Below are positions 1 through 6,787 of a DNA stretch of 11,632 bases, piece by piece. A program made the translations under genes and the position numbers. The DNA comes from Parachlamydiaceae bacterium (GTDB lineage Bacteria > Chlamydiota > Chlamydiia > Chlamydiales > Parachlamydiaceae): NCBI GenBank assembly GCA_013815395.1, contig JACDGH010000061.1, positions 1 to 11,632 on the forward strand. Direction: 5' to 3'. The notes beneath the pieces were generated by a model that was not told where the DNA came from, did not search any database, and was given only the letters and a program-made list of their open reading frames with translations. Each line of letters begins with the position of its first letter. Position 1 is the first letter of the stretch.

Positions 1-314
1 TTCAAGAAAATGCGGCCAGCTACCTACTTTTCTTAAGGTTTGTTCCTTTATTTCCTTTTTGGCTGGTTAATATAGCACCTGCTTTTTTTGGTGTCTCCCT
101 CTTAACCTTTGTATGGACTACCCTAGTGGGTATTTTTCCAGGGACTTTAGTGTTCACATTAGCAGGCGCTGGATTAGAAAAAATCTTGGAAAATAATGAA
201 CCCTTTTCACTAAGCACAATTTTTAATACACAAATAAAAATGGCCTTAATCCTTTTGGGGATAACAGCCTTAGTGCCCATCGCACTGAAACGATTTAGAA
301 AAAAATCGACATGA
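1..314 (+). CDS. VTT-domain (DedA/TVP38-type) membrane protein, 3' end only
   Basis: The reading frame is open from base 3 to the TGA at 312-314, so this is the C-terminal part (about 103 residues) of a gene that starts before the window. The visible protein has the VTT/SNARE-associated signature R-x-V-P-L-F-P-x-W-L-V-N, followed by a hydrophobic segment with W-T-T-x-V-G-I-x-P-G and then G-A-G. It ends in a last membrane helix (around MALILLGITALVPIAL) and a basic tail, KRFRKKS. The family acts in the inner membrane; some members are linked to lipid scrambling or undecaprenyl-phosphate recycling, but the substrate here cannot be inferred. An ATG at 126 lies inside the conserved domain and is not a credible start. 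The gene is tail-to-tail, 13 bp from the stop of a clear paralogue on the other strand. Confidence 0.82.
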   Translation, partial: QENAASYLLFLRFVPLFPFWLVNIAPAFFGVSLLTFVWTTLVGIFPGTLVFTLAGAGLEKILENNEPFSLSTIFNTQIKMALILLGITALVPIALKRFRKKST

Positions 315-327
315 CTTTATTATAACT

Positions 328-972
328 CTAATGATGCAGATGAAATAATAGTGAACTGAAAGTCCATGGACCCTCATTCCCCAACATCATCATAATACTT
401 GCGCCCATTTGAGTTACGAAAAATGCACAAGGTGTAATGCCTATAAAAGTTGTCCAAATAAAAGTCCGAAACCTCACTTGAAATATCGCTGAAGCTACTG
501 TCACAAGCCAGCAAGGAAAAAGAGGAATTAACCTTAAAATCAATAAATATCTGGCAGCATTTTGGTGAAATCCCTTTTCCATTTTATTAATAATAGGATT
601 AGTTTTTGAGCTTAAAAAATTTACTGAAGCTGTTTTAGCTGACAAAAAAAGAATAGATCCTCCAATTGTAGCGGATAAAATAACATATAAAGTACTAAAC
701 GGTTGAGAAAAAATAAAACCACCTAATATCGTCAGTAGTAAGATTCCTGGCAAAGCCAGAGAAGCATAAATGACATAAACTCCCATAAATATAAATGGTC
801 CTAAGTAGGGATGCTTATCGACATAATCCATACAAGCTTGATGAATAAATTCAAAATTTTTCTTAGTCAAATAATCAGTAACACCTGAAAAATAAGCAAT
901 TATTATTAACATTATAATAGTTATAATTGGGTAATAACGTTTAAATTTTTCAAATTTTATGATCATGCCCAT
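328..972 (-). CDS. VTT-domain (TVP38/TMEM64-type) integral membrane protein
   Basis: The protein has 214 residues and an N-terminal membrane helix (about 14-30). The VTT core spans roughly 55-190, with L-P-G near 74-76, a glycine-rich stretch around 84-105, and R-L-I-P-L-F-P at 147-153 followed by W-L-V-T. The family is an inner-membrane transporter or scramblase-like group, and the substrate is unknown. The asparagine usual after the R-x-x-P-x-x-P motif is Thr here, whereas the paralogue at the left edge keeps Asn. The C-terminus stops at residue 214 (FHLHH), where the paralogue continues into a final membrane helix, so this copy looks shortened. The start at 972 overlaps the end of the upstream gene by 23 bp, which suggests translational coupling. 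A second in-frame ATG at 966 is an equally possible start. Confidence 0.8.
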   Translation of the reverse strand: MGMIIKFEKFKRYYPIITIIMLIIIAYFSGVTDYLTKKNFEFIHQACMDYVDKHPYLGPFIFMGVYVIYASLALPGILLLTILGGFIFSQPFSTLYVILSATIGGSILFLSAKTASVNFLSSKTNPIINKMEKGFHQNAARYLLILRLIPLFPCWLVTVASAIFQVRFRTFIWTTFIGITPCAFFVTQMGASIMMMLGNEGPWTFSSLLFHLHH

Positions 973-1711
973 CTCTTTTATAAGTGATCAAAATGCAGAT
1001 GATCATAAAAATGGCTATAACAAAGGAAGAATTGAAGCGACCGAGATCGAGACCGCCATGAGGATGAGGTTTAGTGAGGAGGTCACCAAGCGTCGCTCCT
1101 AACGGACGTGTTAAAATAAAGGCCATCCAAAAAAGCAGTGTGCGAGAAATTTTGGTATAATAGTAAGCCGCTGCAATTAATGCTAGTAATGCCGCAAAGA
1201 CAAGCGCTCCCCCTTCATATCCTAGGCCAGATGAATCCGCTAAAAAATCACCAAGAGCAGTTCCAAGAGTATTTGAAAAAAGAATTGTTACCCAATAAAA
1301 CAATTCAACTTTAGATGAAGTGATATTGCTAACGGAAACCGACCCCATGCAGATATACCAAAGCCCCAGTACAAACATCAGTACAAGGAAAAGAATTAAT
1401 GAACCTCCCACATATCCAATACCAAGTGATCGATCAGCAAAATCTGCCATTGTCGTACCCGTTGTAGTGGTCGCGACGATGACAGCCCAATATAAAAAAG
1501 GGTGAAAGTTTTTTGATGCGACTTGCGCGGCAACTGTAATAAGAAAAAAAACGAAAAAAATAGCGGAGCCTAATGCATCTCCTAGATTCATCGTCATCGA
1601 TAAAGCATCACCGGCAGTTTCACCGAGCGTGGTCGCAGCAATCTTAATAATCCAGAATGCCAAAGTGACGGCAGGAACTTTACTCATACTATTTTGATGA
1701 GGAATATGCAT
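950..1711 (-). CDS. COG4705/DUF347-repeat membrane protein, function unknown
   Basis: The protein has 253 residues, is almost entirely hydrophobic, and is built of four related repeats. Each has an aromatic-W pair or W, then a T-rich G-x-x-x-x-D motif: TTLGETAGD (27-35), TTTTGTTMAD (81-90), SNTLGTALGD (146-155) and TRPLGATLGD (201-210). Repeats 2 and 3 are followed by L-G-[IY]-G-Y-x-G-G. This pattern matches the DUF347 repeats of the uncharacterised membrane-anchored COG4705 family. A regularly placed Asp in each membrane repeat suggests a transport path or cation site, but that is inference. The tail is charged and His-containing (RDGHDHKI). The start at 1711 has a modest AGAG upstream; Met9 is an alternative. 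The gene lies 72 bp downstream of the esterase gene on the same strand and overlaps the VTT gene after it, so the three may be co-transcribed. Confidence 0.82.
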   Translation of the reverse strand: MHIPHQNSMSKVPAVTLAFWIIKIAATTLGETAGDALSMTMNLGDALGSAIFFVFFLITVAAQVASKNFHPFLYWAVIVATTTTGTTMADFADRSLGIGYVGGSLILFLVLMFVLGLWYICMGSVSVSNITSSKVELFYWVTILFSNTLGTALGDFLADSSGLGYEGGALVFAALLALIAAAYYYTKISRTLLFWMAFILTRPLGATLGDLLTKPHPHGGLDLGRFNSSFVIAIFMIICILITYKRDGHDHKI

Positions 1712-1783
1712 TCTAATTCTCTAAGATGTTTTGTAAAATAGCCCTAAAAAAATTCTTAACTCATTCTCACTAAAACATCAACC

Positions 1784-2503
1784 TTATAAATGTTTTTGTA
1801 CAAAGAAATACCACACACCGTAACCATCATCTGTTAAGTGAAAAGAATCCGACGCGTAATATTTTTTTAAATCTTTTTCGAAAGGATCTTCGCTTCGATC
1901 TAAATATAGGTCGACGTAGGAGACTTTTTTATATTTTGATGCCTCTTCAATAAAAATTTCGCGTACTTTTAAGGTACGAGCAGTCATAATTCTTGAAAAA
2001 GGCCAGTGAAATACGGGTGCGCGCCCAATATCTCCTGATGTCAAAAGAATGATTTTTGCACTGAACTCGCTGGCAAGCGCCAAAATCTCAGAAAGTTCAT
2101 TTCTAACACTATTATACGAGGTAAAATGGGTAATATCGTTTGCACCAATTTGTAAAACGAGCAGGTTATAGTTTTTGCTTTGTTGTTTTTGTAGCACCAA
2201 TAAAAGATCTTTTAGCTTTGCTCCACTTACTCCTATGTTACTTATATCAGCATTTGGGAATTGCGTGCCTAGCCTTCCTGCTGTAGATTTTACATTTTCA
2301 GTAGCTCCCACTCCTACCGCAGTACTATCTCCAGCAACTAAAATATAAATTTCCGGATTAGGAGGATGTTGTTCATAAGGAATAGTATTGTTAATAATTT
2401 TTTCTGAATTAGATATTGATTGATGGATGGCAAAGATTAGATAAAAAATATAGAAAATAAAAAACAAAAATAAAATTAAAATTATTTTTAAATAAATAAG
2501 CAC
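1784..2503 (-). CDS. Membrane-anchored SGNH/GDSL-type esterase or lipase
   Basis: The protein has 239 residues. Residues 3-26 form a strongly hydrophobic N-terminal helix without an obvious cleavage site, so it is probably a signal anchor holding the enzyme outside the inner membrane. The SGNH hydrolase blocks follow in order: block I A-G-D-S (57-60, nucleophile Ser60), block II around N-I-G-V-S-G (89-94), block III G-A-N-D (120-123, oxyanion Asn122), and block V D-S-F-H (219-222, Asp219 and His222). All four hallmark residues are therefore present and the enzyme should be an active ester or acyl hydrolase. The substrate cannot be told from sequence. The start is a GTG at 2501-2503, preceded by TAGGA about 8 nt upstream. 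It is divergent from rlmF and upstream of the two membrane-protein genes on the same strand. Confidence 0.82.
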   Translation of the reverse strand: MLIYLKIILILFLFFIFYIFYLIFAIHQSISNSEKIINNTIPYEQHPPNPEIYILVAGDSTAVGVGATENVKSTAGRLGTQFPNADISNIGVSGAKLKDLLLVLQKQQSKNYNLLVLQIGANDITHFTSYNSVRNELSEILALASEFSAKIILLTSGDIGRAPVFHWPFSRIMTARTLKVREIFIEEASKYKKVSYVDLYLDRSEDPFEKDLKKYYASDSFHLTDDGYGVWYFFVQKHL

Positions 2504-2589
2504 TTTCTATTTCCTAATGTACTGACATCGTAGCAAAGAGCAACAATTAATTTTTTTAGAAAAGACTATATATACATCATCGTCTAATT

Positions 2590-2618
2590 TTGTTCTTTAA
2601 AGCAAAATGTGCTACAGT
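2590..2618 (+). promoter_or_regulatory. Candidate sigma70 promoter for rlmF
   Basis: TTGTTC at 2590-2595 and TACAGT at 2613-2618 are separated by exactly 17 bp, which would give a start near 2625 and a very short leader before the rlmF start at 2641. The -35 box is only a moderate match, so this is a prediction. It agrees with rejecting the upstream in-frame TTG at 2590 as the translation start. Confidence 0.4.
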
Positions 2619-2640
2619 TGTCAGAAAAAAAAGGGCAATG

Positions 2641-3525
2641 ATGACACCTGTAAAAAAAGAGCTACATCCTCGTAATCCTCATCGTGGTCAATATGACTTT
2701 AAAAAATTAATAATTAGTTGTCCACAACTAGCTAAATTCGTTGAGCCAAACAAGTATGGGAAAGAATCGATTGATTTTGCGAATCCCTTTGCGGTCAAAA
2801 CTCTCAATAAAGCCATTTTAAAATTTTTTTATAATATCACGTGGGATATACCTGAACATTACTTATGCCCTCCTATACCAGGCCGCGCAGACTACATCCA
2901 TCATGTTGCCGATTTATTGTGTATTTTTAATAAAGGTGTCATTCCCCTAGGAAAAGAAGTAAAGGTTTTAGATATTGGAGTTGGAGCCAATTGCATCTAT
3001 CCCCTTATTGGTCACCAATCCTATGGTTGGAGCTTTGTGGCTACTGATATCGATCCAATCGCAATTAAATGTGCAGAAGAAATTGTGAAACAAAACAATC
3101 TTGACGATACGATAGAAATTCGATTACAAAAGTCATCCTTGAATATTTTCCAAGGCATGATTGAAACAGAAGAGAGATACGACATATCTATGTGCAATCC
3201 CCCTTTTCACTCTTCTTCTGATGAAGCAAAATCTGCAGCGACAAGGAAAAATAAAAACTTAGGCATTAAAACGAAGGCATTAAATTTTGGCGGAAAAAGC
3301 AATGAGCTGTGGTGCCCTGGTGGTGAAGTTGCATTTATAACTCAAATGATCAAAGAAAGTGTCCATATTCATTGTAAGTGGTTCACAGCTCTCGTTTCAA
3401 AATCAAGTAGCCTTCCAAGCCTATTCAAAGAATTGGATAAAATAAAGCCCACGCAAGTGAAAACTCTTGAAATGGGTCAAGGACAAAAGATAAGTAGAAT
3501 TATCGCATGGACTTTTTTGTCCTAA
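2641..3525 (+). CDS. rlmF: 23S rRNA (adenine-1618-N6)-methyltransferase
   Basis: RlmF uses S-adenosylmethionine to methylate N6 of A1618 (E. coli numbering) in 23S rRNA. From the ATG at 2641 the protein has 294 residues, against 308 for E. coli RlmF. It matches that family along its whole length: L-H-P-R-N near the N-terminus, S-I-D-F-A-N-P (43-49), L-C-P-P-I-P-G-R-A-D-Y-I-H-H (75-88), the SAM-binding D-I-G-V-G-A-N-C-I-Y-P-L-I-G (111-124), the catalytic N-P-P-F (186-189), A-L-N-F-G-G (213-218) and E-L-W-C-x-G-G-E-V (222-230). The start was chosen because AAGGG at 2631-2635 is well spaced from the ATG at 2641. The ATG at 2638 is equally close, and a TTG 17 codons upstream of 2641 falls in a likely promoter. 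A decayed repeat end begins 7 bp after the stop codon. Confidence 0.95.
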   Translation: MTPVKKELHPRNPHRGQYDFKKLIISCPQLAKFVEPNKYGKESIDFANPFAVKTLNKAILKFFYNITWDIPEHYLCPPIPGRADYIHHVADLLCIFNKGVIPLGKEVKVLDIGVGANCIYPLIGHQSYGWSFVATDIDPIAIKCAEEIVKQNNLDDTIEIRLQKSSLNIFQGMIETEERYDISMCNPPFHSSSDEAKSAATRKNKNLGIKTKALNFGGKSNELWCPGGEVAFITQMIKESVHIHCKWFTALVSKSSSLPSLFKELDKIKPTQVKTLEMGQGQKISRIIAWTFLS

Positions 3526-3532
3526 GAAAAAT

Positions 3533-3590
3533 GGTTCTTGAAGAATTGGAGGCGGGATTTTACGATAGTTTTATACGTTTTAGAGTCTAA
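3533..3590 (+). repeat. Decayed end of the MITE-like element found at 8812-9247
   Basis: The segment begins GGTTCTTG, then AAGAATTGGAGGCGGGATTT, and continues to TATACGTTTTAGAG at 3572-3585. The intact element, read inward from its right end on the minus strand, has the same order: terminal repeat, GATTT, a short spacer, then TATACGTTTTAGAGGCTAAGG. The relic has lost two G residues, carries substitutions, and the similarity fades after about 3590. No matching second end or target duplication is visible. It sits directly behind the rlmF stop codon. Confidence 0.75.
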
Positions 3591-3737
3591 TCAATTACAC
3601 GATCAAAAGAGAAAAGCGCAAAAGCAAAATGAGGAACAAGTTCCCCGGTTTAGGAAAACTTCTGTTTAATATTCCTACGAATTTAAGTTATTATTTATTT
3701 CCTCTAAAAAAGAAAAATTAATGCGAGATTAAAAAAA

Positions 3738-4193
3738 ATGCCAAGACATAAACCGAATAAAATCTGGATTGATGGTGATGCTTGTCCAAAAGCAGTTAAA
3801 GAGATCATTTTTAAATCAAGCCGTCGCTTGAATATAAACGTTGTACTCGTAGCAAACTCATTTCAACTTCTCCCCCAAAGTGATCTCATCAAGTTGATCA
3901 TTGTGAGTAAAGGATTCGATGCCGCTGATATGCACATTATTGATCAGGTTGAAATCCACGATGTTGTGATCACCGCCGACATTCCATTAGCAGCTCAAGT
4001 TTTGAAAAAAAAGGCTATCGCTCTCAATCCTAGAGGTGAAATTTATAATGAAGAAACAATTTGCTCTATTTTATCTATGCGCAACTTCATGAAAGAACTT
4101 CGCGATGGTGGCTTAAATATAGGTGGGCCCGCAGCGTTTGGACCAAAAGATGTCAAGCAATTTGCCGATTCTTTAAATAGGCTCTTATCTTAA
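3738..4193 (+). CDS. YaiI/YqxD family protein (DUF188, PIN-like fold)
   Basis: The protein has 151 residues, the usual length for the UPF0178/YaiI-YqxD family. The family's acidic motifs are intact: W-I-D-G-D-A-C-P (10-17), V-I-T-A-D-I-P-L-A (77-85) and N-P-R-G-E-I-Y (97-103). The conserved C-terminal block G-G-P-A-A-F-G-P-K-D-V-x-x-F-A-x-x-L-N-R (129-148) is also present. The family is related to PIN/NYN nuclease-like domains, and the conserved Asp residues would fit a metal-dependent nuclease. Its physiological role is not established. Translation from ATG 3738 has only a weak purine-rich upstream sequence. It is transcribed in the same direction as rlmF, 212 bp downstream, and ends at a clear terminator. 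Confidence 0.92.
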   Translation: MPRHKPNKIWIDGDACPKAVKEIIFKSSRRLNINVVLVANSFQLLPQSDLIKLIIVSKGFDAADMHIIDQVEIHDVVITADIPLAAQVLKKKAIALNPRGEIYNEETICSILSMRNFMKELRDGGLNIGGPAAFGPKDVKQFADSLNRLLS

Positions 4194-4201
4194 CCTAAGT
4201 T

Positions 4202-4250
4202 CAGGCTTCGCACTATGAATCTACTTTGGACGAAGTCTGCCTTTTTTTTT
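4202..4250 (+). terminator. Rho-independent terminator after the YaiI/YqxD gene
   Basis: CAGGCTTCG (4202-4210) pairs with CGAAGTCTG (4231-4239), giving a 9-bp stem with one G-U pair and a 20-nt loop. It is followed by CC and nine T residues (4242-4250). It begins 8 bp after the stop codon. Confidence 0.85.
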
Positions 4251-4597
4251 GCTGTAGACAGCTTCACACATTATGCTAGGAAGCTTAGAGTGATCTCATG
4301 AATTAAAGGGCGCAGCAGGAGCTGACGCACTCCAAATGCAAATGACCTAGTTTCAGCTATTTCCTGTCAGCCTCGGTAGTGCGGCTCTACTAATCTTCAA
4401 AAAATGAAGTGAGAATTTGCAACTTACGGTAGGTTAATTTAAGTAAAAATATCTCTCTAAGCCTTTTCTGATTTTCATTTGGTGTGATTTTTAGAAAGCA
4501 GGTCGTGATTAGGTTGGTTAATCTTCTCGATTTCCCTTCGCAAATATCAGTGTTTATTTTAAATTAAAAAAATCTTGAAACTTTAAACTGAGGGCGT
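4251..4597. other. Non-coding gap upstream of katE
   Basis: No convincing ORF lies on either strand in these 347 bp. A locally more G+C-rich patch (about 4305-4400) contains a small hairpin, GCGCAGC (4310-4316), loop AGGA, then GCTGACGC (4321-4328, one bulged A). It also contains a GGAGCTGAC / GTCAGCCTC pair about 50 nt apart. No T-tract follows, so it is not an obvious terminator. The last 150 bp are AT-rich and must hold the katE promoter, but no clear sigma70 box pair was found. GAGGG at 4590-4594 is the katE ribosome binding site. Confidence 0.5.
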
Positions 4598-6685
4598 ATG
4601 AAATCAAAACAGAAAGAATCCGAAACAATTAAAGGTCACGGAGGAGAACTCCATCAACTTGCTAGCCATTACACACCCATTTTAACAACACAGCAAGGTG
4701 TCCCCGTTTCTGATGATCAAAATTCCCTCAAAATTGGAAATAGAGGACCCACAACCCTAGAAGATTTTCATTTACGCGAAAAACTATTTCATTTTGATCA
4801 TGAGAGAATTCCTGAGCGCGTAGTGCATGCCCGAGGATATGCTGCCCACGGTTTTTTTGAAAATTATGAACCACTAGCAGATATCACTTCAGCTGATATT
4901 TTTCAGCGAGCAGGCGAAAAAACTCCTGCATTTGTACGTTTCTCCACTGTAGCAGGCAGCAAAGGTTCTGCGGATTTAGCACGAGATGTACGTGGTTTTG
5001 CTGTAAAGCTTTACACTAAACAAGGCAACTGGGATATCGTAGGCAATAATATGCCCGTCTTCTTTATTCAAGATGCCATTAAGTTTCCAGACTTGATTCA
5101 TGCTGCCAAACCAGAACCTGATCGAGAATTTCCTCAAGCTCAAACAGCGCACGATAATTTTTGGGATTTTATTTCCTTGATGCCAGAAAGCATGCATATG
5201 ATCATGTGGGCTATGTCTGATCGAGCTATTCCCCGTTCTTTCCGCTTCATGGAAGGATTTGGTGTGCATACTTTTCGATTAATTTCAAAAGAAGGCAAAT
5301 CAACTTTTGTTAAATTCCATTGGAGACCCAAGCTTGGAATGCAATCAGTGCTTTGGGATGAAGCTTTAAAAATTAATGGTGCTGACCCTGATTTCCATCG
5401 TAGAGACTTATGGAATGCCATTCAATCTGGCAACTTTCCTGAATGGGAGCTTGGACTTCAATTATTTGATGAAAAATTTGCCGAATCTTTTGCGTTTGAT
5501 GTGCTAGATGCCACCAAACTCATCCCCGAAGAAGAAGTGCCTATACGGATTGTTGGACGTCTGGTTTTAGATCGCTGTGTAGATAATTTTTTTGCTGAAA
5601 CGGAACAAGTTGCTTTTTGTACAAGCAACATTGTCCCTGGAGTTGATTTCTCTAACGATCCGTTGTTGCAAGGTCGCAATTTTTCTTATCTTGACACCCA
5701 AGTGAAGCGTTTGGGTGGTCCCAATTTCACCCATCTTCCCATCAATGCCCCTAAATGCCCTTTCCATCACTTTCAACAGGATGGCCACATGGCTATGATG
5801 AATCCTAAAGGCAGAGTTAATTATGAACCAAATTCTTGGGGAGAAAAAGAGGGTGGCCCCAGAGAGTCTCCCCAAGGGTTCCATAGTTTTGCCTCGGAAG
5901 AAAATGGACTCAAAATTCGCGAACGTTCTGAAAGTTTTGCTGATCATTACAGTCAAGCAAGACAATTTTATATCAGTCAAACACCCTTGGAACAAGGGCA
6001 TATTGCCAACGCATTAATTTTTGAATTGAGCAAAGTACAAAAGCCCCCAATTCGACTTCGGTTAGTCTCTCATTTGCCACATATTGATGAAGAACTTGCA
6101 AGTCGCGTGGCAAAAGGTTTAGGCATGCACGAAAAAATTGTTCCGGTAGAGCCAGCCGTTAAAACTCGACATGATCTCAAGCCTTCAAAAGCCTTAAGTA
6201 TTGCTTTGAATCCTCCTAAGACATTTGAAGGAAGAAAAGTTGGCATTATCATTACTGATGGGCTAAATGATGATCTTTTCGAAGCACTAAAAACTAAAAT
6301 TGATACCGAGAAAGCCTCTTTTGAAATCATTTCATTCACAGTTGGTGGAGTTAAAACAGCTTCTGGCAAACAAGTCGCTGCAGATCAAAGACTAGAAGGC
6401 GCGCCTTCAGTGCTTTACGATGCCATTGTAATCCTTGCAACTACCGCAGGTACAGCATTATTATCCAAACATCCAGCCGCACGTCAATTCGTCAATGATG
6501 CGTTTACGCATTTAAAATTTATTGGTTATTTAAGTGATTCCAAACCTTTTTTTGAAAGGTTAGGCTTGACATCAGAACTTGACAAAGGGTGTATAGAATT
6601 GCGGGAATCTCACGATGTAGTAAAATTCATGGATGCATGCAAAAATATTCGCTTTTGGGAACGTGAATCTGTAGTCACACCTTAA
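4598..6685 (+). CDS. katE: Large-subunit (clade 2) monofunctional catalase, HPII type
   Basis: The enzyme dismutates hydrogen peroxide in the cytoplasm. Its 695 residues form a haem catalase core (about 20-500) plus the C-terminal flavodoxin/DJ-1-like domain of large catalases (about 545-690, starting G-R-K-V-G-I-I-I-T-D-G). Numbering runs 51 below E. coli HPII. The catalytic His is His77 (V-V-H-A-R-G, HPII His128) and the distal Asn is Asn150 (I-V-G-N-N, HPII Asn201). Asp146 matches HPII Asp197, and the proximal haem ligand is Tyr364 (F-S-Y-L-D-T-Q, HPII Tyr415). The N-terminal arm is shorter than in HPII, which has 753 residues. The HPII His392 that cross-links to Tyr415 is Cys341 here (A-F-C-T-S-N). 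The start is ATG 4598 behind GAGGG (4590-4594). It converges with the M48 gene across a strong hairpin. Confidence 0.96.
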   Translation: MKSKQKESETIKGHGGELHQLASHYTPILTTQQGVPVSDDQNSLKIGNRGPTTLEDFHLREKLFHFDHERIPERVVHARGYAAHGFFENYEPLADITSADIFQRAGEKTPAFVRFSTVAGSKGSADLARDVRGFAVKLYTKQGNWDIVGNNMPVFFIQDAIKFPDLIHAAKPEPDREFPQAQTAHDNFWDFISLMPESMHMIMWAMSDRAIPRSFRFMEGFGVHTFRLISKEGKSTFVKFHWRPKLGMQSVLWDEALKINGADPDFHRRDLWNAIQSGNFPEWELGLQLFDEKFAESFAFDVLDATKLIPEEEVPIRIVGRLVLDRCVDNFFAETEQVAFCTSNIVPGVDFSNDPLLQGRNFSYLDTQVKRLGGPNFTHLPINAPKCPFHHFQQDGHMAMMNPKGRVNYEPNSWGEKEGGPRESPQGFHSFASEENGLKIRERSESFADHYSQARQFYISQTPLEQGHIANALIFELSKVQKPPIRLRLVSHLPHIDEELASRVAKGLGMHEKIVPVEPAVKTRHDLKPSKALSIALNPPKTFEGRKVGIIITDGLNDDLFEALKTKIDTEKASFEIISFTVGGVKTASGKQVAADQRLEGAPSVLYDAIVILATTAGTALLSKHPAARQFVNDAFTHLKFIGYLSDSKPFFERLGLTSELDKGCIELRESHDVVKFMDACKNIRFWERESVVTP

Positions 6686-6726
6686 TGTATTCATTTCAAT
6701 AGAAAGAAAATTTAGTAAAATTAATT

Positions 6727-6780
6727 ACGCGCAGGAAATTGTACATTTGGGGTCATCCAAATACACAATTTCCTGCGCGT
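6727..6780. terminator. Large hairpin between convergent katE and the M48 gene
   Basis: Arms of 24 bp (6727-6750 and 6757-6780) match at 22 positions; the outer 16 bp (ACGCGCAGGAAATTGT) are perfect and the loop is the six bases GGTCAT. It lies 41 bp after the katE stop and 7 bp after the stop of the M48 gene, so it can serve both transcripts. Only loosely T-rich sequence follows on either strand, so it may act as a 3' protective structure or as part of a dispersed palindrome rather than a classical Rho-independent terminator. Confidence 0.7.
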
Positions 6781-6787
6781 GGCATCT

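Noticed and set aside
20..280. 86-codon minus-strand ORF at the left edge
   Set aside because: The plus frame encodes clear VTT motifs; the minus frame is a basic, featureless shadow.
2590..2640. TTG-initiated 17-codon extension of rlmF
   Set aside because: It overlaps a candidate promoter, has no ribosome binding site and adds residues absent from E. coli RlmF; ATG 2641 has AAGGG at suitable spacing.
4976..6369. Several minus-strand ORFs of 73-144 codons within katE
   Set aside because: They are antisense to a fully conserved catalase and are shadows of its codon use, with no family features.
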